Part shown: piece after piece, positions 33,498 to 42,239 of the stretch
Layout of the letters: every line of letters begins with the position of its first letter
How positions within the stretch are numbered: the stretch's first letter is position 1
Assembly (NCBI GenBank): GCA_020026195.1
Contig: JAHHQW010000010.1
Location: 1-54,889 of the forward strand
Direction of reading: 5' to 3'
Origin: Prevotella sp.
Lineage (GTDB): Bacteria; Bacteroidota; Bacteroidia; Bacteroidales; Bacteroidaceae
Length of the DNA stretch: 54,889 nucleotides
Program-made: the position numbers and the translations under genes
The notes under the pieces: generated by a model
Databases searched by the model: none
What the model saw: only the letters and a program-made list of their open reading frames with translations
Told to the model about the DNA's origin: nothing

Positions 33498-35957
33498 ATG
33501 AACATTTCTTATAAATGGCTTAAAGATTACGTTGACTTTGACCTTACTCCGCAGGAATTATGTGCTGCGCTTACTTCAGAAGGACTCGAAGTTGACGCTT
33601 TGGAAGAGGTACAAAGTATTAAGGGAGGACTTAAGGGACTGTATGTAGGTAAGGTACTTACATGCGAAATGCACCCGAATTCTGATCATCTTCATATTAC
33701 AACTGTCGACTTAGGTAAAGAAACTCCTCAGCAGATAGTATGTGGTGCGCCTAATGTTGCGGCAGGTCAGAAAGTTATTGTTGCCGATTTAGGCTGTACT
33801 CTTTACGATGGCGATAAATCGTTCGTAATTAAGAAGTCTAAGCTCCGCGGTGTAGAAAGTCTTGGTATGATATGTGCCGAAGACGAAATCGGAGTAGGTG
33901 ACTCGCATGACGGAATCATTGTCCTTCCAGAGGATGCTAAGGTGGGAATGCCCGCAGCAGAATATTACAACCTCGAAAGTGACTGGCTCATTGAAATAGA
34001 CATTACAGCCAACCGTTCTGACGCTCTGTCTCACTATGGTGTGGCACGCGACCTCTATGCATGGCTTAAGCAGAACGGATATAAGACAGAACTCCGCAGA
34101 CCTTCTTGCGATGACTTCAAGGTAGATAACGAAAGTCTTCCTATCGAAGTTGAGATTCAGAACCACGAGGCTTGCCGTCGTTATGCATGTGTAAGCATCA
34201 CAGGTTGTGAGGTGAAAGAAAGTCCCGAGTGGCTTAAGAACCGTTTACAGATTATAGGTATCAATCCTAAGAATAATATCGTCGACATTACTAACTATGT
34301 CATGATGGCATACGGCCAGCCCCTCCACTGCTTTGATGCAGACATGGTTAAGGGAAACAAGATTGTAGTTAAGTCAATGCCCGAGGAAACACCGTTCGTA
34401 ACTCTTGATGGCGAAGAACACAAGCTCGGAGGTTACGACCTTGCCATCTGCAACGCTGAAGAACCAATGTGTATAGCTGGTGTTCTCGGAGGTAAGGGCA
34501 GCGGTACATACGAAACAACAAAGAACGTTGTTCTTGAGAGTGCCAACTTCCATCCCACATGGATCAGAAAGAGTGCACGCCGTCATGGTCTTAGCACTGA
34601 TGCATCATTCCGTTTCGAACGCGGGTGCGATCCGGACGGAGTAATCTATGCACTTAAGCAGGCTGCCATCATGGTACAGCAGCTCGCTGGTGGTAAGGTG
34701 TCAATGCAGATAAATGATGTTTATCCGGAGCCTATTGCCAACTGGGAAGTTGATCTTAAGTACGATTACGTAAACAACCTGATAGGTAAGGAGATCGGCA
34801 ACGATACAATCAAGGAAATCGTAACAAACCTTGAAATGAAGATTATGGAAGAGACAGAGAAAGGTCTCCGTCTCAGCGTTCCTAAGTATCGTTACGATGT
34901 ACGTCGTCCGTGCGATGTTGTAGAAGATATTCTCCGTATCTACGGATATAATAATGTAGAGATTCCTACACAGCTCAAGAGCTGTCTCGTAATTAAGGGT
35001 GATGAGGACAGAAAGCACAGACAGAGCAATCTCGTAAGCGAACAGCTTGTAGGCTGCGGCTTCAACGAAATCCTCAACAACTCTCTTACAAAGGTTTCAT
35101 ACTACACACTCACAGATACATACAAGCAGGAAAACTGCGTAAAACTGATGAACCCGCTGAGTCAGGATCTCGGTGTAATGCGTCAGACACTGCTTTTCGG
35201 TGGTCTTGAGAGCATTTCGCACAATGTTAAGCGTAAGAATCCTGACCTGAAGTTCTTCGAGTTTGGTAATGTTTATCATTATAATGCAGAGAAGAAGGAT
35301 GCTGAAAAGCCTCTGAACGCATATACAGAAGAACATCACCTCGGTATGTGGCTTACTGGTAAGCGCGTACGTGGCAGCTGGGCACATGCAGACGAAGACA
35401 GTTCGTTCTATGAACTTAAGGCTTATGTAGAAAACATCTTCCGCCGTCTGGGTGCTAACTACAGCATGCAGGAATCTAAGCAGTTAGAGAACGACATCTA
35501 TTCTAAGTTCCTTGCTTACGAACGCGGACGTGACATCTTCTGTAAGATTGGTATCGTCAGCGGTAAGATTCTTAAGAAGTTTGAAATTGACAGCCCGGTA
35601 TATTTCGCTGAAATCAACTGGACTATGCTGATGCAGATGACTAAGAAGAACAATATCTTGTTCAAGGAAATTAGTAAGTTCCCGTCTGTAAGCCGTGACC
35701 TTGCACTTCTCGTTGACGAAAAGGTCGAATTTGCAGAAATTGAGAAGATTGCACGTAAAACAGACAGCAAGATTCTCCGAAACGTTGAATTGTTCGACGT
35801 ATATCAGGGAAAGAACCTTCCTGCCGGAAAGAAGAGTTATGCAGTAAACTTCATTCTTCAGGATGAGAAGGCAACTCTGAACGACAAGCAGATAGATGCA
35901 ATAATGAGCAAGCTCATCAAGAATCTTACAGAGAAACTTGGTGCCGAATTAAGATAA
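33498..35957 (+). CDS. pheT: Phenylalanine--tRNA ligase beta subunit
   Basis: This 819-residue subunit works with PheS to charge tRNA-Phe. In order it shows MNISYKWLKDYVDF, the tRNA-binding EMAP-like domain (GLYVGKVLTCEMHPNSDHLHI), the B3/B4 editing domain (about 210-400, ACVSITGCEVKESPEWLKNRLQ and YDLAICNAEEPMCIAGVLGG), the B5 domain, and the C-terminal FDX-ACB anticodon-binding domain (FPSVSRDLALLVDE). The pheS gene is not in this window. The first frame ATG is upstream of the promoter, so ATG 33498 is used. YebC follows after a 78-base gap that carries a hairpin. Confidence 0.96.
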   Translation: MNISYKWLKDYVDFDLTPQELCAALTSEGLEVDALEEVQSIKGGLKGLYVGKVLTCEMHPNSDHLHITTVDLGKETPQQIVCGAPNVAAGQKVIVADLGCTLYDGDKSFVIKKSKLRGVESLGMICAEDEIGVGDSHDGIIVLPEDAKVGMPAAEYYNLESDWLIEIDITANRSDALSHYGVARDLYAWLKQNGYKTELRRPSCDDFKVDNESLPIEVEIQNHEACRRYACVSITGCEVKESPEWLKNRLQIIGINPKNNIVDITNYVMMAYGQPLHCFDADMVKGNKIVVKSMPEETPFVTLDGEEHKLGGYDLAICNAEEPMCIAGVLGGKGSGTYETTKNVVLESANFHPTWIRKSARRHGLSTDASFRFERGCDPDGVIYALKQAAIMVQQLAGGKVSMQINDVYPEPIANWEVDLKYDYVNNLIGKEIGNDTIKEIVTNLEMKIMEETEKGLRLSVPKYRYDVRRPCDVVEDILRIYGYNNVEIPTQLKSCLVIKGDEDRKHRQSNLVSEQLVGCGFNEILNNSLTKVSYYTLTDTYKQENCVKLMNPLSQDLGVMRQTLLFGGLESISHNVKRKNPDLKFFEFGNVYHYNAEKKDAEKPLNAYTEEHHLGMWLTGKRVRGSWAHADEDSSFYELKAYVENIFRRLGANYSMQESKQLENDIYSKFLAYERGRDIFCKIGIVSGKILKKFEIDSPVYFAEINWTMLMQMTKKNNILFKEISKFPSVSRDLALLVDEKVEFAEIEKIARKTDSKILRNVELFDVYQGKNLPAGKKSYAVNFILQDEKATLNDKQIDAIMSKLIKNLTEKLGAELR

Positions 35958-35980
35958 TAATATAAAACTAAAATAATAAC

Positions 35981-36014
35981 GCTGTCTCACGTAAAGTCAA
36001 TGACGTGAGACGGC
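35981..36014. repeat. 12-bp hairpin in the pheT-yebC gap
   Basis: GCTGTCTCACGT (35981-35992) pairs with ACGTGAGACGGC (36003-36014) around a 10-base loop, with one G·U. No T-run follows on either strand, so it is not a standard terminator. It ends 21 bases before the yebC ATG. Confidence 0.8.
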
Positions 36015-36035
36015 ATAATTAAAAAATTAACTCCA

Positions 36036-36761
36036 ATGGGAAGAGCATTTGAATATCGTAAAGCTACGAAAATGAAGAGATGGGGTCACATGGCCCGTAC
36101 ATTCACAAAGATTGGTAAACAGATTTCTATCGCTGTAAAGGCAGGCGGTCCTGATCCCGAAACTAACCCGCACCTCCGTGTAATCCTTCAGAATGCAAAG
36201 AAGGAGAACATGCCTAAGGCAAACGTTGAGAGTGCCATCAAGAATGCGATGAGCAAGGATAAGGGTGATTACAAGGAAGTTACATACGAGGGTTACGGTC
36301 CTCACGGTGTTGCTATCTTCGTTGATGCTGCTACAGATAACACAACACGTACAGTAGGTAACGTTCGCGCTATCTTCAACAAGTACGGTGGAAACCTTGG
36401 AACACAGGGCTCTCTTGCATTCCTTTTCGACCACAAGTGTGTCTTCACTTTCAAGAAGAAGGATGATCTTGATATGGACGAACTGATTCTCGAACTTATC
36501 GAATTTGGAGTAGACGACGAATACGATATCGACGATGAAGAAGGCGAAGTATCTATCTATGGTGAAGTTACAAGCTTTGGCGAAATCAACAAATATCTCG
36601 AGGAACACGGATTCGAAGTAACAAGTGCTGAGTTCACACGTTTCCCGAAGGATCAGGTAGACGTTACTCCCGAACAGCGTGAGACAATCGACAAGATGGT
36701 AGACCTTCTTGAAGATGACGATGATGTTCAGAACGTTTACACAACAATGAAACCAGAATGA
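36036..36761 (+). CDS. YebC/PmpR family protein
   Basis: This 241-residue protein is a clear YebC-family member: GRAFEYRKATKMKRWGHMARTFTKIGKQI at the start (positions 2-30), then GGPDPETNPHLRVILQNAKKENMPK, and YEGYGPHGVAIFVDAATDNTTRT with NVRAIFNKYGGNLGTQGSLAFLF. Family members are annotated as DNA-binding regulators and more recently linked to helping ribosomes on difficult sequences. It overlaps the next gene by 4 bases and probably reads through from pheT, since no promoter is visible in the gap. Confidence 0.94.
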   Translation: MGRAFEYRKATKMKRWGHMARTFTKIGKQISIAVKAGGPDPETNPHLRVILQNAKKENMPKANVESAIKNAMSKDKGDYKEVTYEGYGPHGVAIFVDAATDNTTRTVGNVRAIFNKYGGNLGTQGSLAFLFDHKCVFTFKKKDDLDMDELILELIEFGVDDEYDIDDEEGEVSIYGEVTSFGEINKYLEEHGFEVTSAEFTRFPKDQVDVTPEQRETIDKMVDLLEDDDDVQNVYTTMKPE

Positions 36762-37027
36762 TAAAGCATTTCACTTTTACCCCTGAGGGTGTGTGTAGCA
36801 GTCAGATTGACATAGATGTCGATATGGATAAACAGATTATAGAGGATGTTTATTTTACAGGCGGATGTGATGGCAATCTTAAGGCTATTTCGATTCTTAC
36901 GCGTGGCATGACAATCGATCAGGTGCGTGCTAAGCTCGAAGGTCTTACTTGTGGAACAAAGAGAACAAGTTGTTCCGATCAGTTTTGCAGGGCTCTTGCA
37001 AAGATCCAGAGTGGTGAATTAGAATAA
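36758..37027 (+). CDS. TSCPD domain protein (TIGR03905 type)
   Basis: This 89-residue protein matches the short TSCPD family (TIGR03905), related to the C-terminal domain of some ribonucleotide reductases. It has YFTGGCDGNLKAISILTRGM and LTCGTKRTSCSDQFCRALAK; the several Cys (in GGC, LTCG, TSC, FC) may form a metal site. Its start overlaps the yebC stop (ATGA), so translation is coupled. The function is unknown. Confidence 0.85.
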   Translation: MIKHFTFTPEGVCSSQIDIDVDMDKQIIEDVYFTGGCDGNLKAISILTRGMTIDQVRAKLEGLTCGTKRTSCSDQFCRALAKIQSGELE

Positions 37028-37048
37028 TTTTATCTGAAGATATTTCTT

Positions 37049-37084
37049 AAAAGCGACTGATGTTTATTCATTGGTCGCTTTTTT
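37049..37084 (+). terminator. Intrinsic terminator after the yebC/TSCPD genes
   Basis: AAAAGCGACTGATG (37049-37062) pairs over 14 bp (two G·U) with CATTGGTCGCTTTT (37069-37082) around a 6-base loop, followed by T. Confidence 0.92.
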
Positions 37085-37460
37085 ATATATTGTAGTATGT
37101 GTGTTCATACTGTATGTATTGCTTTTCTGTACATCTTAACTATAAAGCAGACGTACTTGTTACACGTATATTTACAAATTGTCATATAAGTAATAGCAAA
37201 CTATTATACATGTATTCGTAAACTTTTTTGCGTGTAATTGGTTGGTGCTTATTTACAGATAAAAGGTTCCTGTGCTGGTATGTTTTTCATTGGTATGATG
37301 TGTCAGATACATCTTATAAGATAATCAGCAAAAGGATATTGGATTAATTTATTTGCGTTGAACCAATTTATTGTATAATACTATTAACTAATTGATATTA
37401 AATGTTTTACATAGAAGATGCTATATATAAACAGATAATCATAAATATAATACGATAAAC

Positions 37461-37498
37461 AAAAAAGAGGTCCTGTGAAATTACTTACAGGACCTCTT
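37461..37498 (-). terminator. Intrinsic terminator of clpC
   Basis: AAGAGGTCCTGT (37465-37476) and ACAGGACCTCTT (37487-37498) form a perfect 12-bp stem with a T-tract on the minus strand at 37461-37466. Confidence 0.92.
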
Positions 37499-37520
37499 GT
37501 ATATTCAATAAACGCTTATG

Positions 37521-40064
37521 CTATTCTGTAATCTGATTCTCAGAAATATTGTAAATTAGTTCATCTTTTTCGCTGCTCTTATCAACCACAAGGAGGTTGT
37601 CCTTAGATAGTCTGGCAGAAAGAATTTCACTACACATCTCATCCTCGATGTAACGACGGATTACACGTTTCAGCGGACGAGCACCATACTGAACGTCATA
37701 GCCACGGTGAGCCATAAAGTCTTTTGCAGCGTCTGTAATCTTAATATTATATCCAAGTTCGTTCATGCGGCGCATAGTCTTACCAAGTTCTATGTCAACA
37801 ATCTTACGAATGGCAGACATGTCAAGCTGGTCGAATGTGATGATTTCGTCAATACGGTTTAAGAACTCCGGACTGAACTGCTTGCTGAGACTCTTGCTGA
37901 TAACCTCACGTGCATGTTCCTTTCCAGCCTCATCTATTTCACCATCAAGAGATGTTGCATTGAAACCAATGCCACGTCCGAACTCTTTAAGGTGACGTGT
38001 TCCGGCATTACTTGTCATTATTATTATAGTATTACGGAAATCCACCTTCGTGCCATTACCGTCAGTAAGACGTCCGTCGTCCATAACCTGAAGTAACAGG
38101 TTGTAAACATTGCCATGAGCCTTCTCAATCTCATCGAGCAGAACGATGGAGTAGGGATGACGCTTTACCTTCTCGGTAAGCTGACCGCCTTCATCGTAAC
38201 CAACGTATCCCGGAGGTGCGCCCACAAGACGACTCACATTGAACGCTTCGGTATATTCGCTCATATCTATGCGTATCAGAGCATCATCGCTGCCAAACAT
38301 ATAGTTAGCAAGTTTCTTGGCCAGATAAGTCTTACCCACACCGGTAGGACCTAAGAACATGAATACACCGATGGGGCGGTTCGGGTCGCGCAGACCTATA
38401 CGGTTACGCTGAATACTCTTGACCATGGTGTCGATGGCTTTGTCCTGGGCGATAACTTCATTTTTAAGAACATCTCCCATTTCAGCAAGACGCTTACCTT
38501 CGGCCTCAGCCATCTTATTTACAGGAACTCCCGACATAACAGAAATAACCTCTGTCATATCCTTCTCCGTTACAGTCTCACGGGTACCGATGCCCCCGGC
38601 AGTCCATCTGCGGTTCATCTCTTCAAGTTCACGCTCCTTTGTAGTCTGCTTGTCACGATAATCGGCAGCAAGTTCAAAGTCCTGATTCTTAACGGCTTCA
38701 AGTTTAAGACGCTTAACCTCGGCAAGCTCCTTTTCAGCCTCAACGATTTCAGAAGGAACAGAAGCATTGCGCAGATGTACGCGTGCTCCAGCCTCGTCGA
38801 GAGCATCAATCGCCTTGTCAGGGAAGAAACGATCATTGACGTAACGTTCTGTCAGTTTTACACATGCCCTGATGGCATCATCACTGTACGTAACGTTATG
38901 GAACTTTTCATATCTATCCTTTATGTTATTAAGGATAGTAAGAGTTTCGTCAACTGTAGTTGGTTCTACGAGAATCTTCTGGAAACGACGTTCTAGAGCA
39001 CCATCCTTTTCGATAGTCTTCTTATATTCGTTGATGGTAGTAGCACCGATACACTGAATAGTACCTCGTGCCAAAGCCGGCTTAAGAATGTTGGCAGCAT
39101 CCATAGAACCAGGAGTTGCACCTGCACCGATGAGAGTATGAATCTCATCAATGAATATAATTATGTCGTGGTTATGCTCCAGTTCCTTTATCAGCGCACG
39201 GATACGCTCCTCGAACTGACCGCGGTACTTAGTGCCAGCCACGAGAGCCGTCATGTCAAGCGCAATGACACGTTTGCCGAAGAGCATAGGCGAAGTGCGG
39301 TGCTTGGCAATAAGCTGTGCAAGTCCTTCTACGATAGCACTTTTACCTACACCCGGTTCACCAATAAGAATAGGATTGTTCTTCTTACGTCTGCAAAGAA
39401 TCTCTGTAATACGTTCAATCTCCATGCTGCGTCCAACAAGCGGGTCAAGCTCGTCGGCAGCGGCAGCCTTTGTAAGGTCAGTACCGAAATTATCTATTAC
39501 AGGAGTTTTACTGTTCTTCTTATTCTCCTTGTCGGTAACATAATCCTTCTTACCGAAGTCCTCGCGTTCTTCTGCATCCTCATCTTCGTCCGGAAGATCA
39601 ATTCCGTTAGTAGGGATGTTAGTCTTACGCTTATAAAATTCAAATACGTTATCGAAATTCATGTTGTTACTATCAAAAATGTTTTTAATAAAACTGTTGC
39701 CGAAGTTTACGCGCATCAGCGCCATCATAAGATGCTGCTCGTCCACAATGCGAAGGTTCTGTTCGCGTGCCATAACAATGGAGAGCTTTATAACCTCGCT
39801 TGCCTCATAATTAAGCTGCACGTTATTATCCCTAATAACATTCCCGGAGGCAGTGTTACGTAAATTGTCTTCGACTTCCTTCTTTATTTCGCCTATTTCT
39901 ATCCCATGTTCGCTGAACAGCTCGCGTGTGTCTTCAGAGTTTTCTCTGAAAATACCCAGTAGCAGATGTTCAGGAGTCACTTCGCTGTTGCAGAGACGCT
40001 GCGCCTCTTCGCGGCTGAAAGCGAGAATATGAGACAGACGTTCGGAAAATTGATTTATTAGCAT
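37521..40064 (-). CDS. clpC: ATP-dependent Clp protease ATP-binding subunit ClpC
   Basis: This 847-residue Hsp100 unfoldase feeds substrates to ClpP. Layout: N-terminal double Clp_N repeat (about 1-145, SREEAQRLCNSEVTPEHLLLG), acidic linker (about 155-190), first AAA+ module with Walker A GEPGVGKS and IIFIDEIHTLIGAG, a UVR-type middle region (KNQDFELAADYRDKQ), second AAA+ module with GPTGVGKT, and C-terminal D2-small domain. The UVR motif and length point to ClpC rather than ClpB or ClpA. It is a single-gene unit with its own -7 box and terminator. A stress regulator site was not seen. Confidence 0.95.
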   Translation of the reverse strand: MLINQFSERLSHILAFSREEAQRLCNSEVTPEHLLLGIFRENSEDTRELFSEHGIEIGEIKKEVEDNLRNTASGNVIRDNNVQLNYEASEVIKLSIVMAREQNLRIVDEQHLMMALMRVNFGNSFIKNIFDSNNMNFDNVFEFYKRKTNIPTNGIDLPDEDEDAEEREDFGKKDYVTDKENKKNSKTPVIDNFGTDLTKAAAADELDPLVGRSMEIERITEILCRRKKNNPILIGEPGVGKSAIVEGLAQLIAKHRTSPMLFGKRVIALDMTALVAGTKYRGQFEERIRALIKELEHNHDIIIFIDEIHTLIGAGATPGSMDAANILKPALARGTIQCIGATTINEYKKTIEKDGALERRFQKILVEPTTVDETLTILNNIKDRYEKFHNVTYSDDAIRACVKLTERYVNDRFFPDKAIDALDEAGARVHLRNASVPSEIVEAEKELAEVKRLKLEAVKNQDFELAADYRDKQTTKERELEEMNRRWTAGGIGTRETVTEKDMTEVISVMSGVPVNKMAEAEGKRLAEMGDVLKNEVIAQDKAIDTMVKSIQRNRIGLRDPNRPIGVFMFLGPTGVGKTYLAKKLANYMFGSDDALIRIDMSEYTEAFNVSRLVGAPPGYVGYDEGGQLTEKVKRHPYSIVLLDEIEKAHGNVYNLLLQVMDDGRLTDGNGTKVDFRNTIIIMTSNAGTRHLKEFGRGIGFNATSLDGEIDEAGKEHAREVISKSLSKQFSPEFLNRIDEIITFDQLDMSAIRKIVDIELGKTMRRMNELGYNIKITDAAKDFMAHRGYDVQYGARPLKRVIRRYIEDEMCSEILSARLSKDNLLVVDKSSEKDELIYNISENQITE

Positions 40065-40097
40065 CGTTGTTATGTCCTTGTTAATATATTCTTATCG

Positions 40098-40105
40098 CAA
40101 ATGTA
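40098..40105 (-). promoter_or_regulatory. -7 box of clpC
   Basis: Reads TACATTTG on the minus strand, 33 bases before the start codon. No -33 element at normal spacing. Confidence 0.5.
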
Positions 40106-40230
40106 CGTAAATTTTCCGACAAAAGTTGTGCCATTATTATTTTTACCATATTTTTAATCTTTTTCTGCCATTTATTCCTTCTACATCTGAAATAATATGT
40201 TTAATTCGCAGAGATTAATAAAAATAGTTG

Positions 40231-40238
40231 TATCTTCG
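40231..40238 (+). promoter_or_regulatory. Likely -7 box of the GHL10 operon
   Basis: TATCTTCG, one mismatch from TAnnTTTG, 26 bases before ATG 40265. A TTG start at 40247 would leave almost no leader and add residues before the signal peptide. Confidence 0.42.
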
Positions 40239-40264
40239 CAGAAAAGTTGACACAAAAACAAACA

Positions 40265-41761
40265 ATGAAGAGATATTTGATATGTTTATTGCTCGCAATG
40301 CTCTTGATTCCCGAGATTACGGCAGGTGCCCGCGAGATAAGTAACAAGAGAGAATTCAGAGGAGCATGGATACAGTGCGTAAACGGTCAGTTTCAGGGAA
40401 TGAGCAGAGATGCTATGCAGCGTACCCTTACATATCAGTTAGACGAATTGCAGAAAGACGGCGTTAATGCCATCATCTTTCAGGTGCGTGCCGAGTGCGA
40501 CGCGCTTTATCCGAGTAAAATAGAACCATGGAGCCGTTTTCTAACCGGAGTACAGGGCAAGGCTCCTAATCCTTACTGGGATCCTCTGCAGTGGATGATA
40601 GACCAGTGTCATAAGCGTGGCATGGAACTTCATGCGTGGATTAATCCCTTCCGTGCCAAGACGAAAGGTACTACTGCGCTTGCCGTAACTCATCCGGCAG
40701 TGAAATATCCGGACAGAATATTTGAATATAACAATCTCTACATCCTTAATCCGGGTAATCCCATGAACAGATATTATATCTGTGATGTGGTTAAGGATAT
40801 TCTGAAGCGTTACGACGTAGACGGCATTCACATTGATGATTATTTCTATCCTTATCCTGAGGCAGGAGCTAAGATAAAGGATGATGCGGAATTCTCAATG
40901 TATAATGACAAGGGTATTGCCAACCGTAACGACTGGCGTCGTGAGAACGTCAATATGTTTATGGAGGAAATATATAAGACGATACATGAGGTTAAGCCAT
41001 GGGTTAAGTTTGGCGTGTCTCCCTTCGGTATTTATCGTAACAAACGTAACGATCCTGAGATGGGAAGCGACACAAGAGGTCTGCAAAACTATGATGACCT
41101 TTATGCCGACGTTATAAAATGGGTAGATAAAGGATGGGTAGACTACTGTGTACCACAGATTTACTGGGAGATAGGACATAGTGCTGCCGACTATAAGACT
41201 CTGATAAAATGGTGGAACAAATATGTTTATAACCGTCCTCTGTATATTGGCGAGGATGTTCTCCGTACAGTAAAGGCTGTAGATCCTGACAATCCGCGTT
41301 CTCATCAGATGGGCGTAAAATATGCTCTTCACCAGCAGATGAAAAATGTTAAGGGAACAGTGTTATGGTATGCCAAGGCAGCAGTAGACAATCCAGGTAA
41401 TTACGGACATGTATTACGTAATGTGTATTGGAAATATCCTGCATTGCAGCCCAGATTAGAATACATTGACGACAAGGCACCGAAGAAAGTAAGGCGTCTT
41501 AAGGTTGTAGAAACATCCGACGGTCCCACATTGTTCTGGACAGCACCCAGAGGCAAGGGATGGAAGAACGAAGCAGTGAAATATGTTGTTTACCGTTTCG
41601 GTCGTAATGAAAAGATTAATCTCGACGATGCATCGCGAATACTTAAAGTAACCTACGATACATTCTATAACATTCCCGAAGGAGCACGTGGCGTTTACGT
41701 GGTTACCGCTCTTGACAGAATGGAAAATGAAAGTAAGGGAAAGAAAATAAAAATTAAATAA
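40265..41761 (+). CDS. Family 10-like glycosyl hydrolase (GHL10, DUF187)
   Basis: This 498-residue protein has a signal peptide (MKRYLICLLLAMLLIPEITA). The GHL10 TIM-barrel pattern is clear: EFRGAWIQCVNGQF, LQKDGVNAIIFQVRAECDALYPS, GMELHAWINPFRAK, YDVDGIHIDDYFYPYP, VKFGVSPFGIYRN, WVDYCVPQIYW. The C-terminal 85 residues form a fibronectin-III-like domain (GPTLFWTAPRG, KYVVYRFG). GHL10 proteins are suspected to act on cell-wall or capsule-like glycans; the substrate is not clear from the sequence. The first in-frame TTG (40247) is rejected in favour of ATG 40265. It heads an operon with a hypothetical gene and galE. Confidence 0.88.
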   Translation: MKRYLICLLLAMLLIPEITAGAREISNKREFRGAWIQCVNGQFQGMSRDAMQRTLTYQLDELQKDGVNAIIFQVRAECDALYPSKIEPWSRFLTGVQGKAPNPYWDPLQWMIDQCHKRGMELHAWINPFRAKTKGTTALAVTHPAVKYPDRIFEYNNLYILNPGNPMNRYYICDVVKDILKRYDVDGIHIDDYFYPYPEAGAKIKDDAEFSMYNDKGIANRNDWRRENVNMFMEEIYKTIHEVKPWVKFGVSPFGIYRNKRNDPEMGSDTRGLQNYDDLYADVIKWVDKGWVDYCVPQIYWEIGHSAADYKTLIKWWNKYVYNRPLYIGEDVLRTVKAVDPDNPRSHQMGVKYALHQQMKNVKGTVLWYAKAAVDNPGNYGHVLRNVYWKYPALQPRLEYIDDKAPKKVRRLKVVETSDGPTLFWTAPRGKGWKNEAVKYVVYRFGRNEKINLDDASRILKVTYDTFYNIPEGARGVYVVTALDRMENESKGKKIKIK

Positions 41762-41774
41762 ACTTTGACGATAC

Positions 41775-42215
41775 ATGAAAGCTAACGAACAGACATTGCA
41801 ACAGGTAGAAAGAGTGATAAACAAGATATCACAGAAATTCCCTGCATGCAAAGAAGCTGAAATGCTGACAGACATCCATATCAGCGTTTCGCAGTACACA
41901 GGCGACGTCCTTGTATTCGACGATGACTCTACAGAGGTAACTCGCTGTGTGGTAGAGCAGTGGATAGACTGCAAGGATGAAACGTTCTACGATGATGTGG
42001 CGCAGGTGTTCAGAACAGAGTTGCAGAAGATGAGCAGTGTGGCAGGATGCCTGGGTTTGCTTAAACCTTACAGCTTCGTTCTCGAAGATGACGAGCGCAA
42101 TCATGTGGCAGAATTGTTCGTTGCCGATGATGATACTGTTATTATCGGCGGTGATCTGATGAAAGGTTTAAACGAAGATCTTGATAACTTTATCGAAGAC
42201 CTTCTTAAAAAATAA
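41775..42215 (+). CDS. Conserved-looking hypothetical acidic protein
   Basis: This 146-residue soluble, acidic protein has an N-terminal helix (LQQVERVINKISQKFP), then beta-strands DIHISVSQYTGDVLVFDDD and a helix with FYDDVAQVFRTELQ, ending with SFVLEDDERNHVAELFVADDDTVIIGG and a helical tail. The alpha/beta order and lack of Cys clusters give no function. It lies 13 bases after the GHL10 gene and 24 before galE, so it is very likely co-transcribed. I do not recognise the family. Confidence 0.7.
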   Translation: MKANEQTLQQVERVINKISQKFPACKEAEMLTDIHISVSQYTGDVLVFDDDSTEVTRCVVEQWIDCKDETFYDDVAQVFRTELQKMSSVAGCLGLLKPYSFVLEDDERNHVAELFVADDDTVIIGGDLMKGLNEDLDNFIEDLLKK

Positions 42216-42239
42216 GGATTTTATAATTAAGTAAGTGTA

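Larger units (their letters stand above)
37028..37520. other. 493-bp convergent intergenic region
   Basis: It is bounded by two strong terminators facing each other (37049-37084 plus, 37461-37498 minus). The roughly 370 bases between are AT-rich with no credible gene, promoter pair or repeat. Confidence 0.6.

Noticed and set aside
36027..36608. 193-codon minus-strand open frame over yebC
   Set aside because: Antisense to a clear YebC-family gene, with no promoter or homologous pattern.
39138..39863. 241-codon open frame on the plus strand inside clpC
   Set aside because: clpC is certain on the other strand and the translated product has no recognisable domain.
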